Positions 53,261 to 62,841 of a stretch of DNA of 64,000 nt are shown piece after piece; the stretch's first letter is position 1; each line of letters opens with the position of its first letter. The stretch lies in contig NZ_RQIS01000004.1 in assembly GCF_003837865.1 (NCBI RefSeq), positions 286,381-350,380 on the forward strand. Direction: 5' to 3'. Under the pieces are notes generated by a model. It was given only the letters and a program-made list of their open reading frames with translations, searched no databases and was not told the DNA's origin. This DNA comes from Paraburkholderia dinghuensis. GTDB lineage: Bacteria > Pseudomonadota > Gammaproteobacteria > Burkholderiales > Burkholderiaceae. The position numbers were made by a program, and so were the translations under genes.

Positions 53261-54502
53261 ATGAAACATAACGTACCTGTCCTGCGCGGCGTGGCAGCCG
53301 CGTTGATGCTGGCCAGCGCGTTCGCGGCGCATGCCGCAGCGCCGCTCAAGGCTAACGTGATCCACTGGTGGACCTCGGGCGGCGAGTCCGCCGCCATCAA
53401 ACAGTTCGCGCTCGCTTACGACCAGGCGGGCGGACAGTGGGTCGACAACGCCATCGCGGGCGCGGATCAGGCGCGCTCAACGGCGATCAACCGGATCGTG
53501 GGCGGCGAGCCGCCCACCGCCGCGCAATTCAACACGTCGAAGCAGTTTCACGATCTCATCGACCAGGGACTCCTGAATAATATCGATGCAGTCGCAGCGA
53601 AGGAAAAGTGGGATGCAATCTTTCCCGATTCGATCCTCACTGCGATCAAGGTGAAGGGCCATTACTACGCGGTTCCGGTCAACATCCACATGCAGGACTG
53701 GTTCTTCTACTCGAAGCCGGCGTTCACGAAGGCTGGCATCGCGGGTGAGCCGAAAAGCTTCGACGAACTTTTCGCCGATCTCGACAAGCTCAAGGCTGCC
53801 GGGGTCATCCCGCTCGCGCTGGGTGGCCAGGCATGGCAGGAGAAAATCACCTTTGACGCGGTCTTCGCCGACATGGACCGCGACCTGTACATGAAGGTCT
53901 ATCGCGATCGCGATGCGAATGCCGTGAATTCACCGGCCTTCCGGAACGTGCTGACGACTTTCAAACGCCTGCACAATTATGTGGACCCTGGCTCGCCGGG
54001 ACGCAACTGGAACGACGCAACAGCGCTCGTGATCACGGGTAAGGCCGGCATGCAGATCATGGGCGACTGGGCGAAGGGCGAGTTCTCGGCCGCGAACCAG
54101 GTAGCGGGCAAGGACTTCGGCTGTTTTCCGGGTTTCGGGCCGAAGCCGCCGTACATGATCGCCGGCGACGTATTCGTGTTCCCGAAGACCGACAACGCCG
54201 AGCAGGTCAAGGCACAGCAGTTGCTTGCGACCGTGATGACATCGCCTGCGGCGCAGGAGGCGTTCAACCAGCGCAAGGGCTCGATTCCGATCCGGCCGGA
54301 CGTCGACACATCGGGCTTCGACATCTGCGCGAAGGAGGGCATGGCGATCATGAAGGACAAGTCGCGGCAGCTGCCGAACCCGGAAATGCTGATTCCGCCT
54401 GACGTGCAGGGCGCGCTGCAGGACGTCATTACGAACTTCTGGAACAAGAACCAGTCGGTCGAGGATGCGCAGAAGGCCTTTGCTACGGCGATCAGGAGCT
54501 AA
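53261..54502 (+). CDS. Sugar ABC transporter substrate-binding protein
   Basis: A 413-residue protein with GGAGGAG eight bases before the start and a signal peptide ending AAHAAAP (about residue 26). The mature N-terminus LKANVIHWWTSGGESAAIKQFALAYDQAGGQWV is the CUT1 binding-protein fold (family 1), and GKAGMQIMGDWAKGEFSA is a family hallmark. It should bind a beta-glucoside or cello-oligosaccharide, inferred from the GH1 gene upstream. A pair of cysteines (GKDFGCFPGFG and FDICAKEG) could form a disulfide. Confidence 0.93.
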   Translation: MKHNVPVLRGVAAALMLASAFAAHAAAPLKANVIHWWTSGGESAAIKQFALAYDQAGGQWVDNAIAGADQARSTAINRIVGGEPPTAAQFNTSKQFHDLIDQGLLNNIDAVAAKEKWDAIFPDSILTAIKVKGHYYAVPVNIHMQDWFFYSKPAFTKAGIAGEPKSFDELFADLDKLKAAGVIPLALGGQAWQEKITFDAVFADMDRDLYMKVYRDRDANAVNSPAFRNVLTTFKRLHNYVDPGSPGRNWNDATALVITGKAGMQIMGDWAKGEFSAANQVAGKDFGCFPGFGPKPPYMIAGDVFVFPKTDNAEQVKAQQLLATVMTSPAAQEAFNQRKGSIPIRPDVDTSGFDICAKEGMAIMKDKSRQLPNPEMLIPPDVQGALQDVITNFWNKNQSVEDAQKAFATAIRS

Positions 54503-54510
54503 GCCTTTTC

Positions 54511-55446
54511 ATGTACGCGCTCAAGCTGCATCACGCGAGACGGCAGGCGCGGCCGCGGGGGTCCACGCGGCGGCGTCTGTCGCTCGCCGCGTGGATCGCA
54601 CTTGCACCGATGGCTGCGACCGTGGTGTTCGCTTATCTGGGCACGATGCTATGGACGGCGCACGTTTCGCTGACCTTTTCGCGCTCGCTGCCCTCGAATA
54701 CTTTCGCGGGTGTGACCCAGTACGTCCGGCTCTTCCAGAATGACCGCTGGATCGGTTCGCTGCAGAACATCGTGATCTACGGTGTGTGCTTCATTGCGGC
54801 CTGCCTCGTGCTGGGGATACTGCTCGCGATCTTTATCGATCAGCACGTCGTGGCCGAAGGTGCACTGCGCACGGTATTCCTTTACCCGTATGCGATGTCC
54901 TTCGTCGCCACGGGGCTCGTGTGGCAGTGGATCCTCAACCCCGAACTCGGCGTGCAGTCCGTACTGCATCACCTCGGCTTTACGAATGCGCGTTTCGACT
55001 GGATCGTCTCGCAGCGTTTCGCGATCTACACGCTCGTGATCGCGACGGTGTGGCAGGCGTCCGGTCTCGTGATGGCGCTGATGCTGGCCGGCCTGCGCGG
55101 CATCGACGACGAAATCTGGAAGGCCGCGCGGCTCGACGGTATTCCGCGCTGGCGCGTCTACGCGAGCATTGTCGTGCCGATGCTGAGGACATCGCTATCC
55201 ACGGCATTCGTGCTGCTCTTCGTGATGGTGGTGAAGCTTTACGACGCCGTTGTGGCGATGACCCAGGGCGGCCCCGGCACGGCCAGCGAAGTGCCCGCGA
55301 AGTTCATCATGGACTATCTGTTCAATCGCGCGAACATCGGACTTGCGTCTGCGGCGTCGATCGTGCTGCTCGCAACCGTGCTCGCGATCCTCGCCCCGTT
55401 CTTCTACGCACGCAGCCGCGCGGCCCTCAAAGGAGCGCGACAATGA
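54511..55446 (+). CDS. Sugar ABC transporter permease (MalF type)
   Basis: A 311-residue inner membrane protein with about six helices. The EAA loop is DDEIWKAARLDGIPRWRVYASIVVPMLR at about 206-233, matching CUT1 permeases. It starts 8 bases after the binding protein gene and overlaps the next permease by four bases. Confidence 0.93.
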   Translation: MYALKLHHARRQARPRGSTRRRLSLAAWIALAPMAATVVFAYLGTMLWTAHVSLTFSRSLPSNTFAGVTQYVRLFQNDRWIGSLQNIVIYGVCFIAACLVLGILLAIFIDQHVVAEGALRTVFLYPYAMSFVATGLVWQWILNPELGVQSVLHHLGFTNARFDWIVSQRFAIYTLVIATVWQASGLVMALMLAGLRGIDDEIWKAARLDGIPRWRVYASIVVPMLRTSLSTAFVLLFVMVVKLYDAVVAMTQGGPGTASEVPAKFIMDYLFNRANIGLASAASIVLLATVLAILAPFFYARSRAALKGARQ

Positions 55447-56375
55447 GCGCACCGCTCGTCGATTTGCCGGACGCCGCATCGCGCCTGCGAGCGAAGCCCG
55501 CACACGCTGGTCCGAAACGGCGTTCGCGCCTCACACCCGCGCGCGTGGGCGTCTATGCCTTTCTTTTCACTGCTGCGCTCTTTTCCCTGCTGCCGCTTTA
55601 CGTGATGCTCGTGACGTCGGTGAAACCGATGGAAGAGATCCGGCTCGGCAATCTGCTCGCGCTGCCCGTGCATCTCACCCTTGCGCCGTGGCGTGACGCG
55701 TGGGCATCGGCGTGTACGGGGCTCGATTGTGGCGGCATTCGCGTAGGCTTCTGGAACTCGGTGCGCATCGTGGTGCCGAGCACCTTCTTCTCGATTGCCG
55801 TGGGCGCCGTGAACGGCTACGCGCTCTCGCTCTGGCGGCCGCGGGGAGCAGGCGTGCTGTTCGGCATCCTGCTCGCGGGCGCATTCATCCCCGTTCAGGT
55901 GATGGTCTATCCGCTCGTGCGCGTGCTTGCGACCGTGCATCTGTTCAGCTCGCTGCCCGGCATCGTCGTGATTCATACGATCTTCGGCATGCCCGTCATG
56001 ACGCTTCTGTTCCGCAACTACTATGCGTCGCTGCCGCAGGAGCTATTCAAGGCCGCGCGCATAGACGGCGGGGGATTCTGGCGCATCTTCACCCAGCTGA
56101 TGCTGCCGATGTCGGTGCCAATCATCGTCGTCGCGATCATCATGCAGGTCACGGGTATCTGGAACGACTTCATTCTCGGCCTCGTATTCGCGGGCACGAA
56201 GAATCTGCCCATGACCGTTCAGCTGAACAACATCATCAACACCACAACGGGCGAGCGGCTCTACAACGTCAACATGGCCGCGACGATACTCACGTCGCTC
56301 GTGCCGCTCGCGATCTATTTCATCTCGGGACGCTGGTTCGTGCGTGGCATCGCGTCGGGTGCCGTGAAGGGGTAA
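55443..56375 (+). CDS. Sugar ABC transporter permease (MalG type)
   Basis: A 310-residue second permease, started at the ATGA overlap with the first. The EAA loop is PQELFKAARIDGGGFWRIFTQLMLPMS at about 199-225, and the C-terminus ends in the usual GIASGAVKG. The earlier frame open from 54786 belongs to another frame of the first permease gene. Confidence 0.94.
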   Translation: MSAPLVDLPDAASRLRAKPAHAGPKRRSRLTPARVGVYAFLFTAALFSLLPLYVMLVTSVKPMEEIRLGNLLALPVHLTLAPWRDAWASACTGLDCGGIRVGFWNSVRIVVPSTFFSIAVGAVNGYALSLWRPRGAGVLFGILLAGAFIPVQVMVYPLVRVLATVHLFSSLPGIVVIHTIFGMPVMTLLFRNYYASLPQELFKAARIDGGGFWRIFTQLMLPMSVPIIVVAIIMQVTGIWNDFILGLVFAGTKNLPMTVQLNNIINTTTGERLYNVNMAATILTSLVPLAIYFISGRWFVRGIASGAVKG

Positions 56376-56385
56376 GGAGCAGGGA

Positions 56386-57483
56386 ATGGCGAATCTGGCG
56401 AACGTAGCGGTGCGCAATCTGCGCATCGAACTTGGCACAAACACAATAATCGAGAACCTCGATCTCGACGTGCGAGGCGGCGAGTTCGTCGTGCTGCTCG
56501 GGCCGTCGGGCTGCGGCAAGTCCACGCTGCTGCACAGTATCGCGGGGTTGATCGACGTGACCGACGGGAGCATCGAGATCGGTGGCGAAGACATGACGTG
56601 GGCCGACCCTAAGGATCGAGGCATCGCGCTCGTTTTCCAGTCGTACGCACTCTATCCGACCATGAATGTCGAGCGAAATCTTTCGTTCGCATTGCGTATT
56701 AATGGCACGCCAAAGCCCGAAATCGAGCGGCGCGTGAAGCGCGCGGCCGACATGCTCCAACTTGAACCGCTGCTCAAGCGCAAGCCCGCACAACTGTCGG
56801 GCGGGCAGCGGCAGCGCGTCGCGATCGGACGCGCGATCGTGCGCGAGGCGGACGTGTTTCTCTTCGACGAGCCGCTGTCGAACCTCGACGCGAAGCTGCG
56901 TACCGAATTGCGTCGCGAGTTGAAGCAACTGCATCAGCAACTCGGCGCGACGATGATCTATGTGACGCACGATCAGGTCGAGGCGATGACGCTCGCCACG
57001 CGCATGGCGGTCATGAAGGGCGGTGTGATCCAGCAGTTCGGCACACCGGCCGAGGTCTACGCGCGCCCGGACAATCTGTTCGTTGCCACGTTCCTCGGTG
57101 CACCGCCGATGAACCTGTTGCAAGGCACGCTCGCGGGTGGCGAGGGCAAGCTGTGGTTTCGCACGCCGCACATCGAGGTGGACGTCACACGCTATGCGTT
57201 CAGGGGCACGCCCGATTTCACGCGACCATGTGTGCTCGGAATTCGCCCCGAGGACGTGCGCGTGGCGGGAGCGGTGCGTACCGGCGACACGGCGTGGCAA
57301 GGCCGTGTGACGCTCGTCGAACCAATGGGCAATCATCGGGTGGTGTGGCTCGAGTACCATGGTGTGCAGATCGCGTCGATCGATCAGGACAAGACGCCGC
57401 TTGTGACCGACGCGGCGGTGCCGTTCGGCCTCGATAGCGCACATGCCTCGCTATTCGACGAAGCAACGGGCAACCGCCTTTGA
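56386..57483 (+). CDS. Sugar ABC transporter ATPase (MsmK/UgpC type)
   Basis: A 365-residue ATPase. Walker A GPSGCGKST is at about 39-47, signature LSGGQRQR at about 134, Walker B VFLFDEPLSNLDAKLR and H-loop MIYVTHDQVEAM follow. The C-terminal OB/TOBE region (VLGIRPEDVRVAG) is typical of CUT1 ATPases. Having its own ATPase makes this transporter self-contained. Confidence 0.94.
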   Translation: MANLANVAVRNLRIELGTNTIIENLDLDVRGGEFVVLLGPSGCGKSTLLHSIAGLIDVTDGSIEIGGEDMTWADPKDRGIALVFQSYALYPTMNVERNLSFALRINGTPKPEIERRVKRAADMLQLEPLLKRKPAQLSGGQRQRVAIGRAIVREADVFLFDEPLSNLDAKLRTELRRELKQLHQQLGATMIYVTHDQVEAMTLATRMAVMKGGVIQQFGTPAEVYARPDNLFVATFLGAPPMNLLQGTLAGGEGKLWFRTPHIEVDVTRYAFRGTPDFTRPCVLGIRPEDVRVAGAVRTGDTAWQGRVTLVEPMGNHRVVWLEYHGVQIASIDQDKTPLVTDAAVPFGLDSAHASLFDEATGNRL

Positions 57484-57528
57484 ACGGCGACGGCGCACGA
57501 ACGACAGCGGCAAAGGGGAGAACAGGAC

Positions 57529-58551
57529 GTGGCAACCCTGAAAGATGTTGCGGCGCTGGCAGGGGTGGGGCTTTCCACGGCTTCGCGGGCACTATCGGGC
57601 AACGGACCGGTATCGGCCGAGGCGGCCGCACGCGTGCAGGCTGCCATCGATCAGCTCAAGTTTCGCCCTTCGTCGATCGGGCGAGCCATGGCGACGCAGT
57701 CGCTCGGGATCATCGGCCTTTTCGTACCGACGTTCTTTGGCTCTTACTACGGCACGATCCTGAAGGAAATCGACACGGAACTGCGTGCAATACGCCGCCA
57801 CGTAGTGGTGGCGACCGGTTGCGGAGAGGGGGCGCCGCGCGAACAGGCCATCGAGGCAGTGCGCTTTTTGATCGGGCGCGATTGTGACGGCGTGGTGGTC
57901 ATCGGTCACGAACTGCACGACGACGATCTCGAGATGCTAACTGGCATGCACCCGCGCATGGCGTTTCTGAATCGCGCCTTCAGCCAGTCACCGGCGTCCT
58001 CCTTCTGCGCCAATCATTTCCACGGCGGCGAACTCGCAGCGCGCACACTCATCGAGCACGGACATCGGGAGATTGCAGTGATCGGCGGGCCGGCGTCTTC
58101 ATCGGACAATATCGCGCGTCTGAACGGCTTTTTCTCAGAACTCGCGCGCCACGGTATCGCGCGCGACGCTGTACAGCACGTAGAGTCCGATTTTTCGCCG
58201 GAAGGCGGCTATGCCGCCGCGCAGGCGCTGCTCGACGCGAGACGGCACTTCACCGGGCTTTTCTGCGCGAACGATACGATGGCAATGAGCGCGCTGGCAC
58301 GGTTGCAGCAGGCTGGTTTATCCATCCCGCACGACGTGTCGGTGATCGGTTACGACGACGATTATTCAGCGGCCTATATGGCGCCCGCGCTGACGTCGGT
58401 GCATATTCCAACCGCGGAACTCACGCGAAATGCGGTGCGCTGGCTCATCAATCAATGCTACGGCGCCCACTGGCCAATCGAGCGCGCCTTTCCCGTGAAT
58501 GTGACCATGCGCGCGTCGGTGGCGAGGGTGTCCACCGAACGCGCGCAATGA
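57529..58551 (+). CDS. LacI family transcriptional regulator of the beta-glucoside operon
   Basis: A 340-residue repressor with a GTG start. The helix-turn-helix is ATLKDVAALAGVGLSTASRALSG (residues 2-24), with Leu/Arg hinge residues in RPSSIGRAMATQSLGIIGL. The effector domain ends with DDDYSAAYMAPALTSVHIPT. It is the last gene of the operon and should bind the 16-bp palindrome in front of the glucosidase gene, which would give substrate-induced autoregulation. It converges on the cytochrome peroxidase gene. Confidence 0.9.
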   Translation: MATLKDVAALAGVGLSTASRALSGNGPVSAEAAARVQAAIDQLKFRPSSIGRAMATQSLGIIGLFVPTFFGSYYGTILKEIDTELRAIRRHVVVATGCGEGAPREQAIEAVRFLIGRDCDGVVVIGHELHDDDLEMLTGMHPRMAFLNRAFSQSPASSFCANHFHGGELAARTLIEHGHREIAVIGGPASSSDNIARLNGFFSELARHGIARDAVQHVESDFSPEGGYAAAQALLDARRHFTGLFCANDTMAMSALARLQQAGLSIPHDVSVIGYDDDYSAAYMAPALTSVHIPTAELTRNAVRWLINQCYGAHWPIERAFPVNVTMRASVARVSTERAQ

Positions 58552-58573
58552 TCCTGGTGCCGCGTTTGCGCCG

Positions 58574-59956
58574 TTAGCGCGCGGGGGTGTACGTTCCCGT
58601 GAGCGACTTTAGGAACGCCACGATGGCCTTTTCGTCGGCCTCGGAGAGCGTCGTGCCCAACTGGTATTTCGCCATGTCGCGCACTGCCTCATCCAGCCCT
58701 GTCACGCTGCCGTCATGGAAGTACGGGGCCGTCAGTTCGACGTTGCGCAGTCCCGGCACCTTGAAGGCGCGGGCATCGAGCGGGTCTTTCGTGACGTTGG
58801 CGCGGCCATTGTCGGCCTCGGTCGGCTCGGTGCCGCGTGCGGCGAACCAGTCGGCTGCGCGGCCCATGTGCTCGAACGATTGCCCGCCCAGGTTCTTGCC
58901 GACGTGGCAGCTTGCACAACCTTTTTCCTTGAAGAGGGCGTAGCCCCGCGCTTCTTCGGTATTCAGGGCGTGCAGGTTTCCTCGCAAATAGGCGTCGAAG
59001 CGGCTCGGCGTCAGCAGCGTCTTTTCAAATTCGGCGATGGCGTCCGTGATGTTCTTGCCCGACCATCCATTCGGGTACACCGCGACGAAGTCGCTCGTGA
59101 ACGCCGAATCCTGCTTGAGTTTGCCGACAATCTGATCCCACGATGTGGACGCCATTTCGACGGGATTGAGCGGCGGGCCGCCAGCCTGGTCTTGGAGCGT
59201 GGCTGCGCGGCCGTCCCAGAACTGCTTGTGATTGAGCGCCGCGTTAAACACCGTGGGCGCATTGACTCCGCCCAGCCCCCCATTCACGCCCAGCGAGTAC
59301 TTGCGTCCGTCCACGCCACCCTTCCCGAGTGAGTGACAGCTTGCGCACGAGATCGTGTTGTCGGATGAGAGCCGGGTATCGTGGAAAAGCCGCATGCCGA
59401 GCGCGACCTTGCGCTTGTCGACGGGCAAGGAGTCAGGCAAAGGCTGCACGGGGTCGTTCGCGAATGCTTCGGCGACACCTTGTGTCACGTACCACTGGCG
59501 GCGCGACTTAGCGACCCAGTCGAGCAGGATTTGCCGGTCGTTTTCGGTCAGTCCGGTGCTCCAGTGCACCGAGCGGAACAACGGCGGCGGCATCGTCCCG
59601 CTCTTCGTGACGGCTTCGATTTTCGCGAGATCGGCCTCCGGTGGCGGCGTGCCATCGCGCAGGGCGTCGAAGATCGCATCCATGCGGAAATAGCGCAGGC
59701 CGGTCTGAACGTCGCGCTCCGAAAGTTGCCGGATACCGGGCAGCGCGGCGTAGCCCGGCAGCACCGTCTTGGTGGAGTGGCAGTAATAACACGCGTTGCG
59801 ATCGAGCACGCTGCGAACGCGGCTTGCTTCGGGCGACGCAGCGGGCTGCGCGACAGAAGCCTCTGCGTAGGCGGTGTCGTGGTACCACGCATAGACGGAG
59901 ATGCCGAGATAGCCGGCGAGAAATGCAGAGGCGATAACAACTAACAGCTTTTTCAT
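58574..59956 (-). CDS. Tri-heme cytochrome c peroxidase (YhjA/Ccp-like)
   Basis: A 460-residue protein with an N-terminal membrane anchor (LLVVIASAFLAGYLGIS) and three heme c sites: CYYCH (56-60), CASCH (204-208) and CASCH (347-351). The last two plus DGRAATLQDQAGGP form the usual bacterial di-heme peroxidase core; the extra N-terminal heme domain marks the tri-heme quinol-type group that includes E. coli YhjA. It reduces hydrogen peroxide in the periplasm, drawing electrons from the membrane. A partial FNR-like box lies upstream at 59993-60006. Confidence 0.9.
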   Translation of the reverse strand: MKKLLVVIASAFLAGYLGISVYAWYHDTAYAEASVAQPAASPEASRVRSVLDRNACYYCHSTKTVLPGYAALPGIRQLSERDVQTGLRYFRMDAIFDALRDGTPPPEADLAKIEAVTKSGTMPPPLFRSVHWSTGLTENDRQILLDWVAKSRRQWYVTQGVAEAFANDPVQPLPDSLPVDKRKVALGMRLFHDTRLSSDNTISCASCHSLGKGGVDGRKYSLGVNGGLGGVNAPTVFNAALNHKQFWDGRAATLQDQAGGPPLNPVEMASTSWDQIVGKLKQDSAFTSDFVAVYPNGWSGKNITDAIAEFEKTLLTPSRFDAYLRGNLHALNTEEARGYALFKEKGCASCHVGKNLGGQSFEHMGRAADWFAARGTEPTEADNGRANVTKDPLDARAFKVPGLRNVELTAPYFHDGSVTGLDEAVRDMAKYQLGTTLSEADEKAIVAFLKSLTGTYTPAR

Positions 59957-59992
59957 GCGTGTATCGTTGTGGATATATAAAAGGATGCCTTA

Positions 59993-60006
59993 TTGATCCA
60001 GTTAAA
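59993..60006. promoter_or_regulatory. Partial FNR/ANR-like box upstream of the cytochrome peroxidase
   Basis: TTGAT-CCAG-TTAAA matches one half of the FNR consensus (TTGAT-N4-ATCAA) perfectly and the other at three of five positions, 37 bases before the peroxidase start. Tri-heme peroxidases are often FNR-controlled; this site is weak. Confidence 0.35.
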
Positions 60007-60207
60007 CACGCGTGCAGACTATGTGCGTTGCATGGATTACTGGGGTAACGTTCCATGCTACGCACGCGCGGCGTTTTGTCGTTGTTCTCGGTCAAGTAGT
60101 TTGTACCCCGTCAGGCAGAGTGCGGCTGGCGCGTAGTTCGATATTGGATGTCGCGTAGGACATCAGGTTGGGTGTGCGAAGGATATATGCGCGCCGTTGT
60201 GCGAGAT

Positions 60208-60426
60208 TCAGGATTGGCCTTCCGCTATCAAGCGCTCGATGCGTTCGCGGTAAATCCCGTCGGTGAAGAGGACGTGGCAGCTGTTATCGACAGCGCCTGC
60301 GCAATTCTGTTTGCCTGTCTGCCGGAAGACGCGACGCACGTGCGTGGCAAACTCGCGGGGCTCACTGATCGGCCTGGTTGCGAAACAGAGGGTGTCCTGC
60401 GGAGGCGTATGCGCGAACGCGCGCAT
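60208..60426 (-). CDS. Small hypothetical protein
   Basis: A 72-residue ORF with about 74% G/C at third positions, closer to its neighbours than the opposite-strand ORF (60187-60552, about 60% by the same count over the shared region). It ends CHVLFTDGIYRERIERLIAEGQS, which looks protein-like. No ribosome binding site is seen and no family recognised, so it is only tentative. Confidence 0.35.
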   Translation of the reverse strand: MRAFAHTPPQDTLCFATRPISEPREFATHVRRVFRQTGKQNCAGAVDNSCHVLFTDGIYRERIERLIAEGQS

Positions 60427-60555
60427 GCGAAGGAGGAAGAGGTGTCGTTTTACGTAAGGAACAACGCGGTGCGGGTTCCCGGCTATGCGATCTTAATTCG
60501 AATGAGTCGAATGACCGATCGCACAGCTTGCGAGCCTCGGCTCAATCAATGACGC

Positions 60556-61323
60556 TTACTTCAGCCGCCCGGCCAGAAATTGTTGTAGCCGCTCGCTGCG
60601 AGGCGCATTCAGGACCTCCCGGGGATCGCCTTGTTCCTCGATTTTCCCCTTGTGCAGGAAAACTACGTGATTCGACACATTGCGTGCGAAGCCCATTTCG
60701 TGCGTGACGACGATCATCGTGCGGCCTTCTTCCGCGAGCGCCTGCATGACTTTCAGCACTTCGCCGACGAGTTCAGGGTCGAGCGCGGAAGTCGGCTCGT
60801 CGAACAGCATGACTTCAGGTTCCATCGCCAGCGCACGGGCGATCGCCACGCGCTGTTGCTGACCGCCCGAGAGGTGTGACGGATATTTGTGCTCGACAGC
60901 GGCCGTAAGACCGACCTTGGTGAGGTATTTTCGCGCGCGGGCCTCGGCTTCGGCCCGGCTCAATCCGAGGACGCTCACGGGCGCTTCGATGATGTTTTCG
61001 AGCACGGTCATATGTGCCCACAGGTTGAAGTGCTGGAAGACCATCGAAAGGCGCGTGCGCATCGTCTGCAACTGCTTCGGATCGCTCACGCGCAGGGCGC
61101 CGCTACGGTCGGCGGTCGTGCGGATTTCCTCGCCGTTTAGCGTGATGCGTCCGGAGCAGGGCGATTCGAGGAAGTTGATGCACCGCAGAAACGTGCTTTT
61201 TCCCGAGCCGCTGGATCCGATCAGGCTGATCACATCGCCGGCTTTCGCCTTGAGCGACACACCCCTCAATACCTCGTTCTCGCCGAATTTTTTGTGCAGG
61301 TCGTCGACAGTCAGCTTGTACAT
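60556..61323 (-). CDS. hisP: Histidine/basic amino acid ABC transporter ATPase
   Basis: A 255-residue polar amino acid ATPase. Walker A GSSGSGKST is at about 37-45; the extended insertion RTTADRSGALRVSDPKQLQTMR before the Q-loop is typical of HisP and ArtP-like ATPases. Signature LSGGQQQR, Walker B VMLFDEPTSALDPELVGEVL and MIVVTHEMGFARNVSN follow. Last gene of hisJQMP, next to hutH, so histidine is the likely main substrate. Confidence 0.93.
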   Translation of the reverse strand: MYKLTVDDLHKKFGENEVLRGVSLKAKAGDVISLIGSSGSGKSTFLRCINFLESPCSGRITLNGEEIRTTADRSGALRVSDPKQLQTMRTRLSMVFQHFNLWAHMTVLENIIEAPVSVLGLSRAEAEARARKYLTKVGLTAAVEHKYPSHLSGGQQQRVAIARALAMEPEVMLFDEPTSALDPELVGEVLKVMQALAEEGRTMIVVTHEMGFARNVSNHVVFLHKGKIEEQGDPREVLNAPRSERLQQFLAGRLK

Positions 61324-61356
61324 TGCTCAATACACTCCATCGGGGCAGCGCGGGGT

Positions 61357-62070
61357 TCAGTGCCCTTGCGGTTTCAGGTAAGCCAGCATGCGTGTTTCCA
61401 TGCGGCGGAAAGCCCAGATCAGGGCGAAGACGATGGCCGCATAGATCGCGGCGGCGATACCGTAAGCCTGGAAAGTCATGTAGGTCGCGGAGTTCGCGTC
61501 GCGTGCCACTTTCAGAATGTCCGGTACGGTCGCGGTGAAGGCGAGCGTCGTGGCGTGCAGCATCAGGATCACTTCGTTGCTGTACGAGGGCAGCGCACGT
61601 CGCAATGCAGAGGGCAGGATGATGCGCGTGTAGAGCTTGTACTTCGACATGCCATATGCGAGGGCCGCTTCGATTTCGCCGTAAGCGGTTTCCTTGATCG
61701 ATCCGGCAAAGATCTCCGTAGCGTAGGCGCACTCGTTGAGGGTGAACGCCAGTAGCGTGCAGTTCATGGCGCTGCGAAAGAAGGTGCCCAGCAGTTCGTG
61801 TGAGTGGACGAAGTGCAGGCTGTAGATGCCCGTGTAAGCGATCAGCAGCTGGACATAGAGCGGCGTGCCGCGAAATACATACGTATAAAACCAGACGGGG
61901 CGCGAAATCCAGACATTACGCGAGGCGCGCGCGATGGCCAGCGGCACGGCGAGCAGGAAGCCCAGTGCGATCGAGACCACCAGCAACCAGAGCGTAATGA
62001 CGAGGCCGGTATAGTTGAAGCCGTCGCTGTACAGAAAATTCCGCCAGTATTCCTGAATAAGCCCGATCAC
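61357..62070 (-). CDS. hisM: Histidine ABC transporter permease HisM
   Basis: A 237-residue inner membrane protein. The HisM/QM motif region is FRGTPLYVQLLIAYTGIYSL, and the EAA-like loop is IEAALAYGMSKYKLYTRIILPSALR at about 153-177. It overlaps hisQ by four bases and pairs with it in the channel. Confidence 0.93.
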   Translation of the reverse strand: MIGLIQEYWRNFLYSDGFNYTGLVITLWLLVVSIALGFLLAVPLAIARASRNVWISRPVWFYTYVFRGTPLYVQLLIAYTGIYSLHFVHSHELLGTFFRSAMNCTLLAFTLNECAYATEIFAGSIKETAYGEIEAALAYGMSKYKLYTRIILPSALRRALPSYSNEVILMLHATTLAFTATVPDILKVARDANSATYMTFQAYGIAAAIYAAIVFALIWAFRRMETRMLAYLKPQGH

Positions 62071-62756
62071 AGCGCAGCCCTCCGGACGCCGATCGAATAG
62101 CGCTTTTCGAGGCGATGCAATGCGAAGTTGGAAACGGTGGTGATCGCGAGATAGATGGCGCCTGTGACCACCGTGAAAAAGAAGAACGCCTGGGTAGCCT
62201 TCCCGGCGTCCTGCGAGGCCTTCACCACGTCGGCGAGTCCGATGATCGAGACGAGCGCGGTTGCCTTCACGAGTACCTGCCAGTTATTGCCGATGCCTGG
62301 TAGCGCGAAGCGCATCATCTGCGGGAACAGGATGCGCGTGAAGACTTTCCGGGCACTCATGCCATACGAAAAGCCGGCCTCGATCTGTCCGCGGGGCACG
62401 GCGAGAAATGCGCCGCGGAAGGTCTCGGTAAAGTACGCGCCGTAGATGAAGCCGAGCGTGATTACGCCCGCAACGAAGGGGTCAATGTCGATCTGGTCCA
62501 TGCTCAGCGCGTCGGTCAGATTGTTGAGCCAGATCTGGATGCCGTAGAACAACAACAGCATCAGAACGAGATCGGGCACCGCTCGGATCAGCGTCGTGTA
62601 CAGCGTGCCGACGCGGGAAAGCAGGCGGTTCGGCGAAAGCTTCGCCGCGGCGCCGGCGAGCCCAAGCACAAACGCCGCAGCAAGCGACAGCATCGCAAGC
62701 TTGATGGTTTCCCACGTGCCCGCGAGGAGTAGTGGGCCGAAGCCGTGAAAATGCAT
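62067..62756 (-). CDS. hisQ: Histidine ABC transporter permease HisQ
   Basis: A 229-residue protein; the start at 62756 (MHFHGFGPLLLAGTWETIKLAML) has GAGGAAA upstream, and the frame beyond it is non-coding. It has about five helices, the IRAVPDLVLMLLLFYGI segment and the EAA loop QIEAGFSYGMSARKVFTRILFPQMMR at about 139-164. Partner of HisM. Confidence 0.93.
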   Translation of the reverse strand: MHFHGFGPLLLAGTWETIKLAMLSLAAAFVLGLAGAAAKLSPNRLLSRVGTLYTTLIRAVPDLVLMLLLFYGIQIWLNNLTDALSMDQIDIDPFVAGVITLGFIYGAYFTETFRGAFLAVPRGQIEAGFSYGMSARKVFTRILFPQMMRFALPGIGNNWQVLVKATALVSIIGLADVVKASQDAGKATQAFFFFTVVTGAIYLAITTVSNFALHRLEKRYSIGVRRAAL

Positions 62757-62841
62757 GGATGGATTTCCTCGATAGCAGGGCGCGCGACGCGCATTGGCGC
62801 GGCCCGCGCTCCCTTGTTGAAGCGCGTGGAGACGGACGGAT

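Noticed and set aside
60187..60552. 122-codon plus-strand ORF with GAAGGA before the start
   Set aside because: Third-position G/C is about 60% over the shared region, below its neighbours, and the protein shows no known features; kept only as a finding, not as a gene.
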